A DNA stretch of 64,000 bases, taken from the NCBI GenBank assembly GCA_001724025.1, contig MEDJ01000003.1:90001-154000 (forward strand), in the 5' to 3' direction. This document shows, in pieces, positions 1-9,450 of the stretch (the first letter of the stretch is position 1; each line of letters begins with the position of its first letter). The DNA is from Acidobacteria bacterium SCN 69-37 (GTDB taxonomy: Bacteria > Acidobacteriota > Vicinamibacteria > Vicinamibacterales > SCN-69-37). The translations under genes were made by a program, and so were the position numbers. The notes beneath the pieces were generated by a model that searched no databases, was not told the DNA's origin, and saw only the letters and a list, made by a program, of their open reading frames with translations.

Positions 1-980
<980 letters not shown>

Positions 981-1252
981 TTGATTCTTTCCCGCCGGGA
1001 TATGCACCCGGCACCCATCGCGAACACGATGTGGCGTGGTGAGATCAAACTACCGTTTGCAGGGTATTCAGTTGTCCGTCCGCTGTCGCCGCGTCTCTGG
1101 CGCGGCTCAGACTGGACGAGTGAGTGTGCGCAGAGGCCGTTGGTCAATCCGACCCCGAGCGCAGGTGCCGGCGGGCGTATGTTCCGCCGCCACACGTTGA
1201 ATCGGGCCGGCGCGTATGGCGCCGCCCCCGGGTGTAGCAGCCCGGTCGTGTT
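981..1252 (+). other. 23S-5S internal transcribed spacer, no gene seen
   Basis: These 272 bases separate the end of 23S rRNA from 5S rRNA. I see no tRNA cloverleaf, no CCA end and no coding sequence. The spacer is long for a 23S-5S gap. It contains several short GC-rich inverted repeats (for example around 1201-1245), which could be processing stems, but I cannot define them firmly. Confidence 0.6.
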
Positions 1253-1370
<118 letters not shown>

Positions 1371-1383
1371 TTATTCTCAAGAG

Positions 1384-1421
1384 GGCCCGTCAGGTTCACA
1401 CCTGTCGGGCCTTTGTCGTTT
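1384..1421 (+). terminator. Rho-independent terminator of the rRNA operon
   Basis: An 11-bp stem (GGCCCGTCAGG with CCTGTCGGGCC, one mismatch) encloses the loop TTCACA and is followed by a T-rich run (TTTGTCGTTT). It begins 14 bases after 5S rRNA, where the end of the operon is expected. Confidence 0.85.
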
Positions 1422-1469
1422 CCGGGCGCAGACGGGCCGCCAGTCAGTCCGGCGTTCGGGCCTGCGCGC

Positions 1470-2303
1470 ATGCCCACGCTCGTCACCATCACCGACATCG
1501 ATGACCCTCGACTCGAGGGCTACCGAGACCTGCGCGATCCCGACAGGACGGCGCGAAGCGGAACCTTCGTCGCCGAGAGTCGACTGGTGCTCGATCAGTT
1601 GGTCGCGTCCGGCCGCTATCCGGTACTGTCCGTCCTGACGACGCCGGCCAGGCTCGAGGCGATGCGCGGCTCCCTTGAACGTCTGCCAGCCGACACGCCA
1701 GTCTATGTCGTTGACGCGGCACAGATGGCCGCGGTCGCGGGATTCCGCATCCACAGAGGCTGCCTGGCACTCGGATCGCGCGGCGCGGTCCTCGACGCCG
1801 AAACCGTGCTGACGCTGCGCCCGTCGACACTGCTGGTGCTCGAGTCCGTGACGGACCCGGACAACGTCGGCAGCCTGTTCCGATCGGGCCGCGCCCTGGG
1901 CGTCGACGCCCTGCTCCTGGGGACGAGGTGCGCTGACCCGCTGTATCGGAAGGCGATCCGGACGTCGATGGGGGCGGTGTTCCACCTGCCGTGGGGACGA
2001 TACGACGACGTTGGCGCCCTCGCGAGGCGACTGCGGGAGGCCGGCGTCACGATTGCTGCGCTCACGCCGGCGCCGATGGCCGTGCCGATCGCGGGATTTG
2101 TCGGGGCGCTGCGGCAGGATGCGCCGGTCGCCCTGATGGTCGGGAACGAAGGGGTGGGGTTGAGCGCGAACGCCCTGGCGGCCTCCGACGTCTGCGTCCG
2201 GGTCCCGATGCGGCCCGGCACAGACTCGCTCAACGCCCACGTCTCTGCCGCGATTGCGCTTTCGCACCTCGGACGCACCGGTCAGGCGTCGTCAGAGCCC
2301 TGA
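1470..2303 (+). CDS. TrmH/SpoU-family RNA 2'-O-methyltransferase
   Basis: A 277-residue protein of the SpoU (SPOUT knot) family, which transfers methyl from S-adenosylmethionine to a ribose 2'-OH in tRNA or rRNA. All three family motifs are visible: motif 1 DPDNVGSLFRSGRALG near residue 130, motif 2 MVGNEGVGLS near 225, and motif 3 VPMRPGTDSLNAHVSAAIAL near 245. An N-terminal substrate-binding domain of about 110 residues precedes the catalytic domain, the TrmH/RlmB layout. The start is the ATG directly before PTLVTITDIDDP; upstream in-frame codons run back into the rRNA and cannot be coding. The target nucleotide cannot be told from sequence; it lies just after an rRNA operon but behind its terminator. 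Confidence 0.9.
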   Translation: MPTLVTITDIDDPRLEGYRDLRDPDRTARSGTFVAESRLVLDQLVASGRYPVLSVLTTPARLEAMRGSLERLPADTPVYVVDAAQMAAVAGFRIHRGCLALGSRGAVLDAETVLTLRPSTLLVLESVTDPDNVGSLFRSGRALGVDALLLGTRCADPLYRKAIRTSMGAVFHLPWGRYDDVGALARRLREAGVTIAALTPAPMAVPIAGFVGALRQDAPVALMVGNEGVGLSANALAASDVCVRVPMRPGTDSLNAHVSAAIALSHLGRTGQASSEP

Positions 2304-2350
2304 CCGGGAGGAACCGCCCGCCCGGCGCCCGACGCCAACCGCTGCGGCGC

Positions 2351-3892
2351 CTATTCCGCGACTTTGTAGTTCAGCACGTACTGGCGCCTGGCGTCGGTGA
2401 ACGTGCGCAGGCGCTCGAGGCTACCGGTCAATTCCTCGGTGGAGACGTGCTTGCGTGTGTCGGTCTCGGCAATTGGCGCGATCAGTACGTGGTACCGAGT
2501 GGCGATGGGGCCCAGCGTCTTCCAGTCGAGCCAGGTCTCGGCAAGCTCGCGGCAGTATGCCAGGTAACGGTCGCGCAGTGCCGGCACGGCAAACAACTTC
2601 GAGCGGAGCGGTTTTGTCGGATCCTGGAGTCCGACGAGGAGATCGAGCGTGGCGCCACCGCCTCCGCCGCCGAAGTCACCCATGCCGCCCCGCCGGCCGC
2701 CGCCCCGACCCTCGCTGCTGGAGAACGTCTCGTTCGTGTCGCCGGGCAGCACATGGAAGCGTCCGGCCTCGTCGAGGTAGAGGTAATAGTCACTGCCGCG
2801 CGTCCAGTAGCCGTCGCTGTTGACCAGGACGTTGTCGAGCGCGAGGAACTTCAGCGCGCCATCGATGTCGAGGATCGGTGCGAGCGCGGCTTCGAGCCGG
2901 TCGGGCGGCGTCGTATTGAGCACCTTGGTCAGGGTGACGAGCGCATCCCACGAGCGGCGGTTGTCCTTGTTCTTGATTTCGAACAGGCGCTTGTAGGCCT
3001 CCGGATCGTCACCCGTGTACTCGAGGCCCGCGCGACTGCCGGGACTGCCGGGCACCTTCCAGCGCACGCCGTTTTCGCCCTCGAAGCGATCGGCCACGAA
3101 GTCGCGGTTGATCTGTTCGATGTTCGAATACACGCCCCACGATTCGCCATTGACCACGACCCGGACGAAGTTTCCGCGCGCGGCCGGCACGTAGTGCCCG
3201 GCAATCTGCTGGAAGAGTACGCCGCGCATCTGCGTCGGATCGTTCACGCCGTTCAGCAGGTTGAGCGTGCGGAAGCCAAGCAGGTTCTGGTCCTTGACCG
3301 CCAGATCGACAGTGACGTTGAACGAGCGCTTGAGCCCGGCCGGTACCATCGAAAAGGACGAGTTGCCGCGGAAGCTGACGCCGACGTTCTCATAGCGACG
3401 GCCGTCGACGGTCATCCTCGCCGGCACCTCGACGTCGGTGTCCTTGAAGATTGCCAGCTCGTCTTCCCAGTCGTCGTGCTCGAACTCGAAGAAGATCGTC
3501 CGAAGCGTGCTTGGATCGTAGAGCGGCACGGACGCGGGGACGGCCTTCACGTCGGAAGGTGCGACCCGCGGCCCCGGCGATCCGCTGATCATCGCACCGC
3601 CGCGACCGAATCCGCGGCCGCCCCCGCCACGCATGCCCCCACCCTGCGCTGTGACATATTCGCGCGCCGGTCCACGTTCGGCGGCATCGAGCCAACCGTT
3701 GCCGTCCTTGTCGAACTGCTTGACGACCGCCAGATCCTGCCGGGCGCCGAAGCCCGGTCCGCCCGGTCCTCCGGGGCCCCGGCCTCCGGGGCCGCCGGGC
3801 CCACCCGGAAACGGAAACTGCTGCGCGGTCAGGCCAACGGCCGTGCACGCGGTCGCGATCACGACGAGGTGGGTGATGGATCGTCGGGTCAT
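2351..3892 (-). CDS. CotH kinase-family secreted protein with EF-hand and Gly-rich N-terminus
   Basis: A 513-residue protein. It has a signal peptide (MTRRSITHLVVIATACTAVG), then a Pro/Gly repeat stretch, a canonical EF-hand loop (DKDGNGWLDAAE near residue 57), a second Gly/Arg-rich stretch, and a CotH domain from about residue 130 to the end. CotH proteins are atypical secreted protein kinases, first known from Bacillus spore coats and since found widely in non-spore-formers. A GDTNETF segment and the downstream glycine cluster lie in the presumed active-site region. The start ATG has a GGGAGG ribosome site five bases upstream. It is the last gene of a three-gene minus-strand set with DUF4956 and VTC-domain proteins, 11 bases behind the former. 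The phosphorylated substrate is unknown. Confidence 0.85.
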   Translation of the reverse strand: MTRRSITHLVVIATACTAVGLTAQQFPFPGGPGGPGGRGPGGPGGPGFGARQDLAVVKQFDKDGNGWLDAAERGPAREYVTAQGGGMRGGGGRGFGRGGAMISGSPGPRVAPSDVKAVPASVPLYDPSTLRTIFFEFEHDDWEDELAIFKDTDVEVPARMTVDGRRYENVGVSFRGNSSFSMVPAGLKRSFNVTVDLAVKDQNLLGFRTLNLLNGVNDPTQMRGVLFQQIAGHYVPAARGNFVRVVVNGESWGVYSNIEQINRDFVADRFEGENGVRWKVPGSPGSRAGLEYTGDDPEAYKRLFEIKNKDNRRSWDALVTLTKVLNTTPPDRLEAALAPILDIDGALKFLALDNVLVNSDGYWTRGSDYYLYLDEAGRFHVLPGDTNETFSSSEGRGGGRRGGMGDFGGGGGGATLDLLVGLQDPTKPLRSKLFAVPALRDRYLAYCRELAETWLDWKTLGPIATRYHVLIAPIAETDTRKHVSTEELTGSLERLRTFTDARRQYVLNYKVAE

Positions 3893-3903
3893 GATTGCCT
3901 CCC

Positions 3904-4584
3904 TTACCCCTGGGGTTCGTCGACCGGCCGTGCGGCCAGCGTCACGTTCTGGATCCCCTCGAGTCGATTGAGCGCCCTCACCAGATCTTCCGGACGCTGT
4001 CCTGCGCGCAACTGGACGCTGTACGTGCCATCGAGTGCGATGCCCTGGCGGGCCGTGCCGATCGTCAGCAGGCGGCGCCCGGTGACGAACGTATCGATCA
4101 CTGCGGCAATCTCGCCGTCCAGAACCTGGCCGCTCGAGACACGCAACTCGAGCGTGTATTGCTGGCCCCCGTGGTCGCCGCCCCGCGGCTTCATCGCAAA
4201 CGCCGCCACGCCGACCACCACGATGCCGATCAGCGCGACGCGCGGATCGCTCGCCCCGCAGGCCATGCCCACGACCACCGCGAAGATCACGAACGCCGTG
4301 TCCTGCGTGTCCCGCACGACGGTGCGGAACCGGACGATCGAGAGGGCGCCGACGAGGCTGAACGCGCGCGCCACGCTGTCGCCAATCACCTGCGTCACCA
4401 TCGCGATGAGCACGGCCAGCAGGACGAGCGTGGCCGGGAACGTCGCGACGTGTTCGGCGCGGGTCTTTCTGTAGATCCACGCGACCACCGCACCGAGCAG
4501 CACCGCCACCACCAGCCGACCCAGTACGCTGGCCGGCGAGATCGCCGCCGAGGCCCCGACGGCGGACGTCAGCAGTTCAGCCAC
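3904..4584 (-). CDS. DUF4956 membrane protein
   Basis: A 226-residue protein with about four N-terminal membrane helices (residues 17-40, 46-66, 80-120, 128-150) and a soluble C-terminal domain of about 80 residues. The segment GALSIVRFRTVVRDTQD is the hallmark of DUF4956. The family has no established biochemical role, but its genes commonly sit next to VTC-type polyphosphate polymerase-like and CotH genes, exactly as here. The C-terminal part resembles a small ferredoxin-like regulatory fold (inference). The GTG start overlaps the stop of the upstream VTC gene by eight bases, so the two are probably translationally coupled. Upstream in-frame ATGs would overlap that gene far more. Confidence 0.85.
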   Translation of the reverse strand: MAELLTSAVGASAAISPASVLGRLVVAVLLGAVVAWIYRKTRAEHVATFPATLVLLAVLIAMVTQVIGDSVARAFSLVGALSIVRFRTVVRDTQDTAFVIFAVVVGMACGASDPRVALIGIVVVGVAAFAMKPRGGDHGGQQYTLELRVSSGQVLDGEIAAVIDTFVTGRRLLTIGTARQGIALDGTYSVQLRAGQRPEDLVRALNRLEGIQNVTLAARPVDEPQG

Positions 4585-5347
4585 CCGCAGCTCCCGCGAA
4601 GTCTGCCGGATCCGCCGCCACCGTGGGCGATGCAACGGCCGCCGCCGACGTCCGCGGCGCCGCGAGTGCCGCAAGCGAGAGCCGATATTTCGAGATCGGC
4701 GAGGGCGACAGGACGAACCGCTCGACGATCTCCTTGAAGATCGCCGGCATGACGACGCAGTACTTCATCTCGACGATCACGTGGTCCGCCAGAATCGGGA
4801 GGCCGTCGTCGGGAGCGAAGATGGTCGTCTCGTTCCATTGCGCCCGGATCGCGTCGTCGAAGGTCAGCCGCATGGGCCCGTGGGATCCGGCGCCGACGAG
4901 CGCATGGCGTCTGTAGCTCACCTGGCAGACGGGCCGCAGCCGCCGCGCCTGCACGCGCTCGACGAACCATGCCGTGGGCCCGCCGGTGGTGCGGGGGACG
5001 ATCAGATCGCCCAGGTCGGTATCGCCCACCACGGTGCGCCGCTTGCTGAGCAGCGTGTTCGTCCGGAGCTTTCGCTCGATCCAGGCCAGGTGCGCCGTGC
5101 CGTACCGGCGGATACGGTACTTGCTCCGTCCGTAGGAGCCGCGCCGCTGGTAGACCGCGCGATCGTCGGTGTCGAGGTAGATCGTCGTCGTGTGGTACTC
5201 GTCACCCGTGGGCCCGCCGGCGTGCGGATCGGCGATGAGCCGGGTGCGGGCCCAGGCGAGGATGCGGGCGGCCGTGGCCGCCGGGACCAGGAACTTCACT
5301 TCCCTGGCACCATCACGAGTTTCGCGAGCGTGGGTTCCCTGTAACAT
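4577..5347 (-). CDS. VTC-domain protein (polyphosphate polymerase-like)
   Basis: A 256-residue protein of the VTC / CYTH-like tunnel-fold superfamily. In yeast Vtc4 this fold makes polyphosphate from ATP, with basic residues and glutamates lining the tunnel. The expected features are present: the first strand REVKFLVP, YxxTIYLDT (YHTTTIYLDTDD) near residue 56, KYRIRRYG, the ERK motif in AWIERKLRTN near residue 95, and the late metal-binding strand VIVEMKY near residue 200. It is soluble, with no signal peptide. It is the first gene of the minus-strand trio with DUF4956 and CotH. The ATG at 5347 is chosen; a GTG at 5398 would add 17 residues. Whether it makes polyphosphate or binds a related polyanion is not known. 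Confidence 0.82.
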   Translation of the reverse strand: MLQGTHARETRDGAREVKFLVPAATAARILAWARTRLIADPHAGGPTGDEYHTTTIYLDTDDRAVYQRRGSYGRSKYRIRRYGTAHLAWIERKLRTNTLLSKRRTVVGDTDLGDLIVPRTTGGPTAWFVERVQARRLRPVCQVSYRRHALVGAGSHGPMRLTFDDAIRAQWNETTIFAPDDGLPILADHVIVEMKYCVVMPAIFKEIVERFVLSPSPISKYRLSLAALAAPRTSAAAVASPTVAADPADFAGAAGG

Positions 5348-5492
5348 GGCCGTTACATGAAGAGGATACGGCGGACGTCCGGGGACGTTCGTCCTCACGT
5401 GTATCGTTGGACGCGAATCACTGTCTCTTCACGGCTTTGCCATCGATTCGTCACAACGTCCGGCCGTGTGGGTTTTCCAATGGAGGAGGACG

Positions 5493-6236
5493 ATGGCGAC
5501 AGTACAGGAACCCGGGGACGCCGGCGGACGACCACGCAAGGCGCTGGTCGTCGAGGACGAGCCGCACATCAGGGAACTGGTGGCGCTGCACCTGCGTCTC
5601 GAGGGGCTGCACGTCGTCGAGGCGGGCAGCGGTGACGATGCGATCCGGATTGCGGAGGCGGAGCCGTTCGATCTCGTCATCCTGGATCTGATGCTGCCGC
5701 GCGTGGACGGGATGACCGTCTGCCGGGCGATTCGCCGGCAGCGGGTCAATGGCGACGTGCCGATCCTCATGCTCACCGCGAGGCGCGAAGAGTCCGACAA
5801 GGTGCTGGGGCTCGAGAGCGGCGCCGACGATTACCTGACCAAGCCGTTCGGCGTGCGCGAACTGGTGGCACGCGTCCGGGCGCTGCTGCGCCGGCCGCGC
5901 GCCTCGCAGTCCACCCTCCAGATCCGCGCCGAGGCCCCCGTCGTGGCCGGGCCGCTGAAGCTCGATCCCGCGCGCCGGCAGGCCGTCGTGGATACGAACG
6001 TGATCGAGCTCACGCCGCACGAGTTCGACGTGCTCTACCTGCTGGCCTCCCGGCCGGGCATCGTGTTCACGCGCGAAATGCTGCTCGAGCAGGTGTGGAC
6101 GAACGACACGCACGTCACGGAACGGAGCGTCGACACGTTGATCAAGCGCCTCAGGCAGAAGATCGAGGCCGATACGCGCGAGCCGCGCCTCATCCTGACC
6201 GTGTGGGGAACCGGCTACAAGTTCACCGATGCCTGA
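5493..6236 (+). CDS. OmpR-family response regulator
   Basis: A 247-residue two-component response regulator. The receiver domain (residues 15-130) has the acidic pair in VVEDEP, the phospho-acceptor Asp65 in LDLMLPRVDG, a conserved Thr (MLTAR) and Lys (LTKPFG). A winged-helix Trans_reg_C domain (residues 155-245) follows, with the LTPHEFDVLYLL and TLIKRLRQKIE signatures. The ATG is preceded by a strong GGAGGAGG ribosome site. The stop overlaps the start of the kinase gene by eight bases, so the two are coupled. About 15 extra residues precede the receiver domain. Its targets are not evident from the neighbours. Confidence 0.95.
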   Translation: MATVQEPGDAGGRPRKALVVEDEPHIRELVALHLRLEGLHVVEAGSGDDAIRIAEAEPFDLVILDLMLPRVDGMTVCRAIRRQRVNGDVPILMLTARREESDKVLGLESGADDYLTKPFGVRELVARVRALLRRPRASQSTLQIRAEAPVVAGPLKLDPARRQAVVDTNVIELTPHEFDVLYLLASRPGIVFTREMLLEQVWTNDTHVTERSVDTLIKRLRQKIEADTREPRLILTVWGTGYKFTDA

Positions 6237-7863
6237 CGTCACCTGGTATCGCAGTCTCTACTGGCGCGTGGCCTTCGGCTTCGTCGCCGTTGTCGCGACG
6301 CTGCTCGCGGTGCAGGGACTCGTGTTCCTGTGGCTGAGCGGACAGCGGACCGACATCTTTCCGGCGCGGTCGCCGGCGCAGTACGCCTTTGCGCTGGCCG
6401 GTGACGTCGGCGCCGTGCTCGCGACGCAGCCGGACGTGGATCTGCGCGCGTACGTGCTGCGCAACTATTCGAGCTCGTTCCGCAGCTATGCCGTGGCGCT
6501 TGCCGATGGCCGGATGATCGTCAGCGAGCGCGTGCCGCCGCCGCAGCCGCTGGTGCGATCGGCACGGACGCGCCTGCTCGTCGAGCGCGGCGAGGAGCCG
6601 TTCGACGGTCACGGAGGGCGCGGGTGGGACGGACGCGGGCGCGGCGATCGCGGACGCGATGGGGCGTCCGGTGCCGGGTTTGGGGCCGGGCCGCGCGACA
6701 CCAGGCCGCGTGGCCTGCGCGGGCCCGGGCCGGGCGAGATGGACGACGGACGCGAGTTCGGCCGTGGACCGTTCCTGCGGGGCGGCAGCGACAGTATCCC
6801 GGGGGGCATCGAATACGCGCGCGTGCTGCAGGACGGCGTCGTCATGGGCATGGTGGCGGTGCCGCGCCAGGCGCCGCCCATGTCCGTGGCACTGCGCGCG
6901 CTCGGCCCGACGCTGGCCGCGATCGCGCTCGTCCTGCTGGCCGTCGGCACGGCCGTGGCCGCGCTGGTGATCTTCCGGCCGACTCGGCGGCGGCTCGGCC
7001 AGTTGCAGGAAGCGGCACGGGCCCTGGGCGCGGGCCAGACGGGCGTGCGCGCGCCGGAGACCGGTGGCGACGAGGTCATGGCCTTGTCGATGGCGTTCAA
7101 CGAGATGGCCGTCCGGCTCGAGCAGCGGACGAGTGCGCTCGAGGCGGCCGACCGCACGCGCCGGCAACTGCTCGCCGACGTGTCGCACGAGCTGATGACG
7201 CCGCTGGCCGCCATCCGCGGGTACGTCGAAACGCTTCAGATGCCCCGGCTCGAGATCGACGAGCAGTCGCGACTGCGATACCTGCGGATCGTGAACGACG
7301 AGACCGAACGGCTCGAGCAGATCATCGGGGACCTGCTCGACCTGGCGCGGCTCGAGGGCGGTGCCGGAACGTTCAGGGACGAAGACGTGTCGGTGGCCCA
7401 GTTGTTCGAGCGTCTCCGCCATCGTCACGAGCACGTGCTGGCCGATCACAGGGTGACGCTGGTGACCGCGGGCCAGGACGATATCGCCACGATACCCGGC
7501 GACCCCTATCGGCTCGAGCAGGTGCTGCAGAACCTGGTGGCCAATGCCATCCGTCACACGCCGCCCGGCGGCCAGGTGACGGTCGCCGCGACGGTCGACG
7601 GCGACTCGTGCGTGCTGACGGTGGAGGATACGGGTCCCGGGATTGCCGACGAACACCTCGAGCGCGTGTTCGATCGGTTCTACAAGGCCGACGAATCGCG
7701 AACGGGCACCGAGGTGCCGTCCGGCAGCGGGCTCGGCCTCTCGATCGTGCAGGCCATCGTGCACCGCCACGGCGGCACGATCACGGCGTCGAATGCGTCG
7801 TCGGGCGGCGCGCGGTTCGCGATCCGTCTGCCGCGTCAGCGGCCGGCATCTGCCATCGAGTAA
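6229..7863 (+). CDS. Sensor histidine kinase with Gly/Arg-rich extracytoplasmic region
   Basis: A 544-residue membrane kinase that pairs with the upstream regulator. It has a membrane helix at residues 15-40, an extracytoplasmic region to about residue 220, a second helix near 224-245, a HAMP linker (FRPTRRRLGQL), HisKA with the H-box His320 (DVSHELMTPLAA), and HATPase_c with the N box (NLVANAIRH), VEDTGPGIADEHLERVF and GSGLGLSIVQAI. The sensor region contains about 60 residues rich in Gly, Arg and Asp (residues 125-190, e.g. GRGWDGRGRGDRGRDG), a low-complexity stretch unusual for a sensor. The ligand cannot be inferred. The ATGCCTGA overlap with the regulator gene supports this start. Confidence 0.94.
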   Translation: MPDVTWYRSLYWRVAFGFVAVVATLLAVQGLVFLWLSGQRTDIFPARSPAQYAFALAGDVGAVLATQPDVDLRAYVLRNYSSSFRSYAVALADGRMIVSERVPPPQPLVRSARTRLLVERGEEPFDGHGGRGWDGRGRGDRGRDGASGAGFGAGPRDTRPRGLRGPGPGEMDDGREFGRGPFLRGGSDSIPGGIEYARVLQDGVVMGMVAVPRQAPPMSVALRALGPTLAAIALVLLAVGTAVAALVIFRPTRRRLGQLQEAARALGAGQTGVRAPETGGDEVMALSMAFNEMAVRLEQRTSALEAADRTRRQLLADVSHELMTPLAAIRGYVETLQMPRLEIDEQSRLRYLRIVNDETERLEQIIGDLLDLARLEGGAGTFRDEDVSVAQLFERLRHRHEHVLADHRVTLVTAGQDDIATIPGDPYRLEQVLQNLVANAIRHTPPGGQVTVAATVDGDSCVLTVEDTGPGIADEHLERVFDRFYKADESRTGTEVPSGSGLGLSIVQAIVHRHGGTITASNASSGGARFAIRLPRQRPASAIE

Positions 7864-7889
7864 GCTGAACCCGGATTCTCCCGGTGGTG

Positions 7890-9392
7890 ATGCGACTGCG
7901 GCCGATCTTCGTGAGCGTCCTGCTCGTTGTCGTGGCACTGGTGCCGGTCTTCGGCCAGCTGCCGCCGTACGGCGGCGCGCGCGAGTACGCGGCCGACCTG
8001 CAGGCCAGGCGTGCGGCGTTGATGGAGACGATCGGGCCCGGCACCGCGCTCGTCCTGTGGAGCGCGCCCTCACGCGTCTATTCCACGGACACGGACTACG
8101 AGTACCGGCAGGAGAGCAATCTGCTCTATCTGACCGGGTTCGACGAGCAGGCCGCGACGCTCGTCCTCGTGCCAGGCGCGACGGGGCCGCGCGAGTTCCT
8201 GTTCGTCCGCGCGCGCGATCCGTTTGTCGAACTCTGGTATGGCCGGATTCCGCCGCCAGACGAGGTGACGGCGCGCACGGGCATCGCGCAGGTGTTCCCG
8301 CAGCGCGAGACCGAGGCGTTCGACGCGTTCGTGCGCGGCCTCCTCACTGGCGGATCTCCGGCCGAGGTGAGCGGCGCCGAGGCCGCGGGGCGTGCCGTCG
8401 CGCCCGCGGCCGGTGCGTTCCGGATCATGATCCTGGCCAACCCATCGGCCAGGACGATCGACCCGGATACCGTCCGGCAGATCGCCTGGGCACGCGAAGC
8501 TGCTGCCACACGGCCGGACACGACGGTCGTCCCGGCCTCGGGCGTGATCGAGCGCCAGCGGCGCGTGAAGACCGCGTACGAACAGCAGATCATGCGTCGC
8601 GCGGCCGACATCTCGGCGCAGGCGCACATCGATGGCATGCGCGCGACGCGGCCCGGACGATGGGAGTACCAGGTCGAGGCGGCCATCGAGCACCGGTTCC
8701 TGGCGGAAGGCGCGATGTCGTGGGCGTATCCGTCGATCGTCGGCAGCGGACCGAACGCCACGATCCTGCACTACGTGCGATCGACGAGGCGGATGGAAGC
8801 CGGCGATCTGCTGCTCGTGGACGCGGGGGCGAATTTCCAGGGGCTCACGGCCGACGTGACGCGGACGTGGCCGGTGAACGGACGATTCACGACGGCGCAG
8901 CGCCAGGTGTACGACGTCGTGCTCGAGGCGCTCGAGGCCGGGGCCGCGGCCGCGCGGCCAGGCGGGTCGATCGACGCGGTCAATCTCGCCGTGCGTCAGG
9001 TCGTCGGCAGGGGACTGCTACGCCTCGGCCTGGTGACCGATCCCGACGCCGCCAGCGGCCGCAGTCCGCAAATCGACCTGTGGTTTCCCCACAGTCCTTA
9101 TCACGGGATCGGCGTGGACGTGCACGAGTCGCTCGGGCCGCTCGTGCCCGGCGTCGCGTTCACGATCGAACCGGGCATCTACGTGCGACCCGACGTGCTC
9201 GATCGCCTGGCGCGCGATGCCGCGCAGGCCGACGCGGTTCGCACCATCAGACCAGCTGTCGACCGCTATCGCGACATGGGCATCCGGATCGAGGATACGT
9301 TCCTCATGACGCCGACAGGTCCCGAGGCGCTCTCGGCTGCGGTCCCGAAGGCGCCAGGCGCGATCGAGCGGATCGTCGGCCGATCGCGCTGA
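7890..9392 (+). CDS. Secreted Xaa-Pro aminopeptidase (M24B)
   Basis: A 500-residue metallopeptidase that removes an N-terminal residue preceding proline. A signal peptide (residues 1-22, ending near VFGQ) is followed by an AMP_N domain (residues 30-170) and a pita-bread M24 catalytic domain. The dimetal ligands are visible: Asp in LLVDAGANF, Asp in ADVTRTW, His in SPYHGIGVDVHE, Glu in FTIEPGIY and Glu in IRIEDTFL. Three consecutive start codons (GTG, GTG, ATG at 7884-7892) are possible; the ATG is chosen. It lies 26 bases after the kinase stop and may be cotranscribed with it. The signal peptide suggests use of external peptides. Confidence 0.92.
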   Translation: MRLRPIFVSVLLVVVALVPVFGQLPPYGGAREYAADLQARRAALMETIGPGTALVLWSAPSRVYSTDTDYEYRQESNLLYLTGFDEQAATLVLVPGATGPREFLFVRARDPFVELWYGRIPPPDEVTARTGIAQVFPQRETEAFDAFVRGLLTGGSPAEVSGAEAAGRAVAPAAGAFRIMILANPSARTIDPDTVRQIAWAREAAATRPDTTVVPASGVIERQRRVKTAYEQQIMRRAADISAQAHIDGMRATRPGRWEYQVEAAIEHRFLAEGAMSWAYPSIVGSGPNATILHYVRSTRRMEAGDLLLVDAGANFQGLTADVTRTWPVNGRFTTAQRQVYDVVLEALEAGAAAARPGGSIDAVNLAVRQVVGRGLLRLGLVTDPDAASGRSPQIDLWFPHSPYHGIGVDVHESLGPLVPGVAFTIEPGIYVRPDVLDRLARDAAQADAVRTIRPAVDRYRDMGIRIEDTFLMTPTGPEALSAAVPKAPGAIERIVGRSR

Positions 9393-9412
9393 GCGTCCCC
9401 TTCCGGCCGTTC

Positions 9413-9443
9413 CCCCGAGGCTGAAGCCCCGGGGCTCCGAAGA
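9413..9443 (+). repeat. GC-rich palindromic repeat element, plus orientation
   Basis: A 22-bp near-palindrome (9413-9434; arms CCCCGAGGCT and AGCCCCGGGG around GA) is followed by the tail CTCCGAAGA. It is one of at least 13 related copies in this window. This copy has one A-C mismatch in the stem. It lies between the convergent genes ending at 9392 and 9451 and lacks a T-run, so it is not a classical terminator. Confidence 0.8.
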
Positions 9444-9450
9444 ACTCGTG

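Noticed and set aside
981..1252. Possible tRNA in the 23S-5S spacer
   Set aside because: No acceptor stem pairing with a T-loop (GGTTCGAATCC-like) and no anticodon arm can be found.
2351..4480. A single 709-residue fusion protein on the minus strand
   Set aside because: The first 196 codons run antisense-frame through the DUF4956 gene. The CotH gene has its own ATG at 3892, with GGGAGG upstream and a signal peptide.
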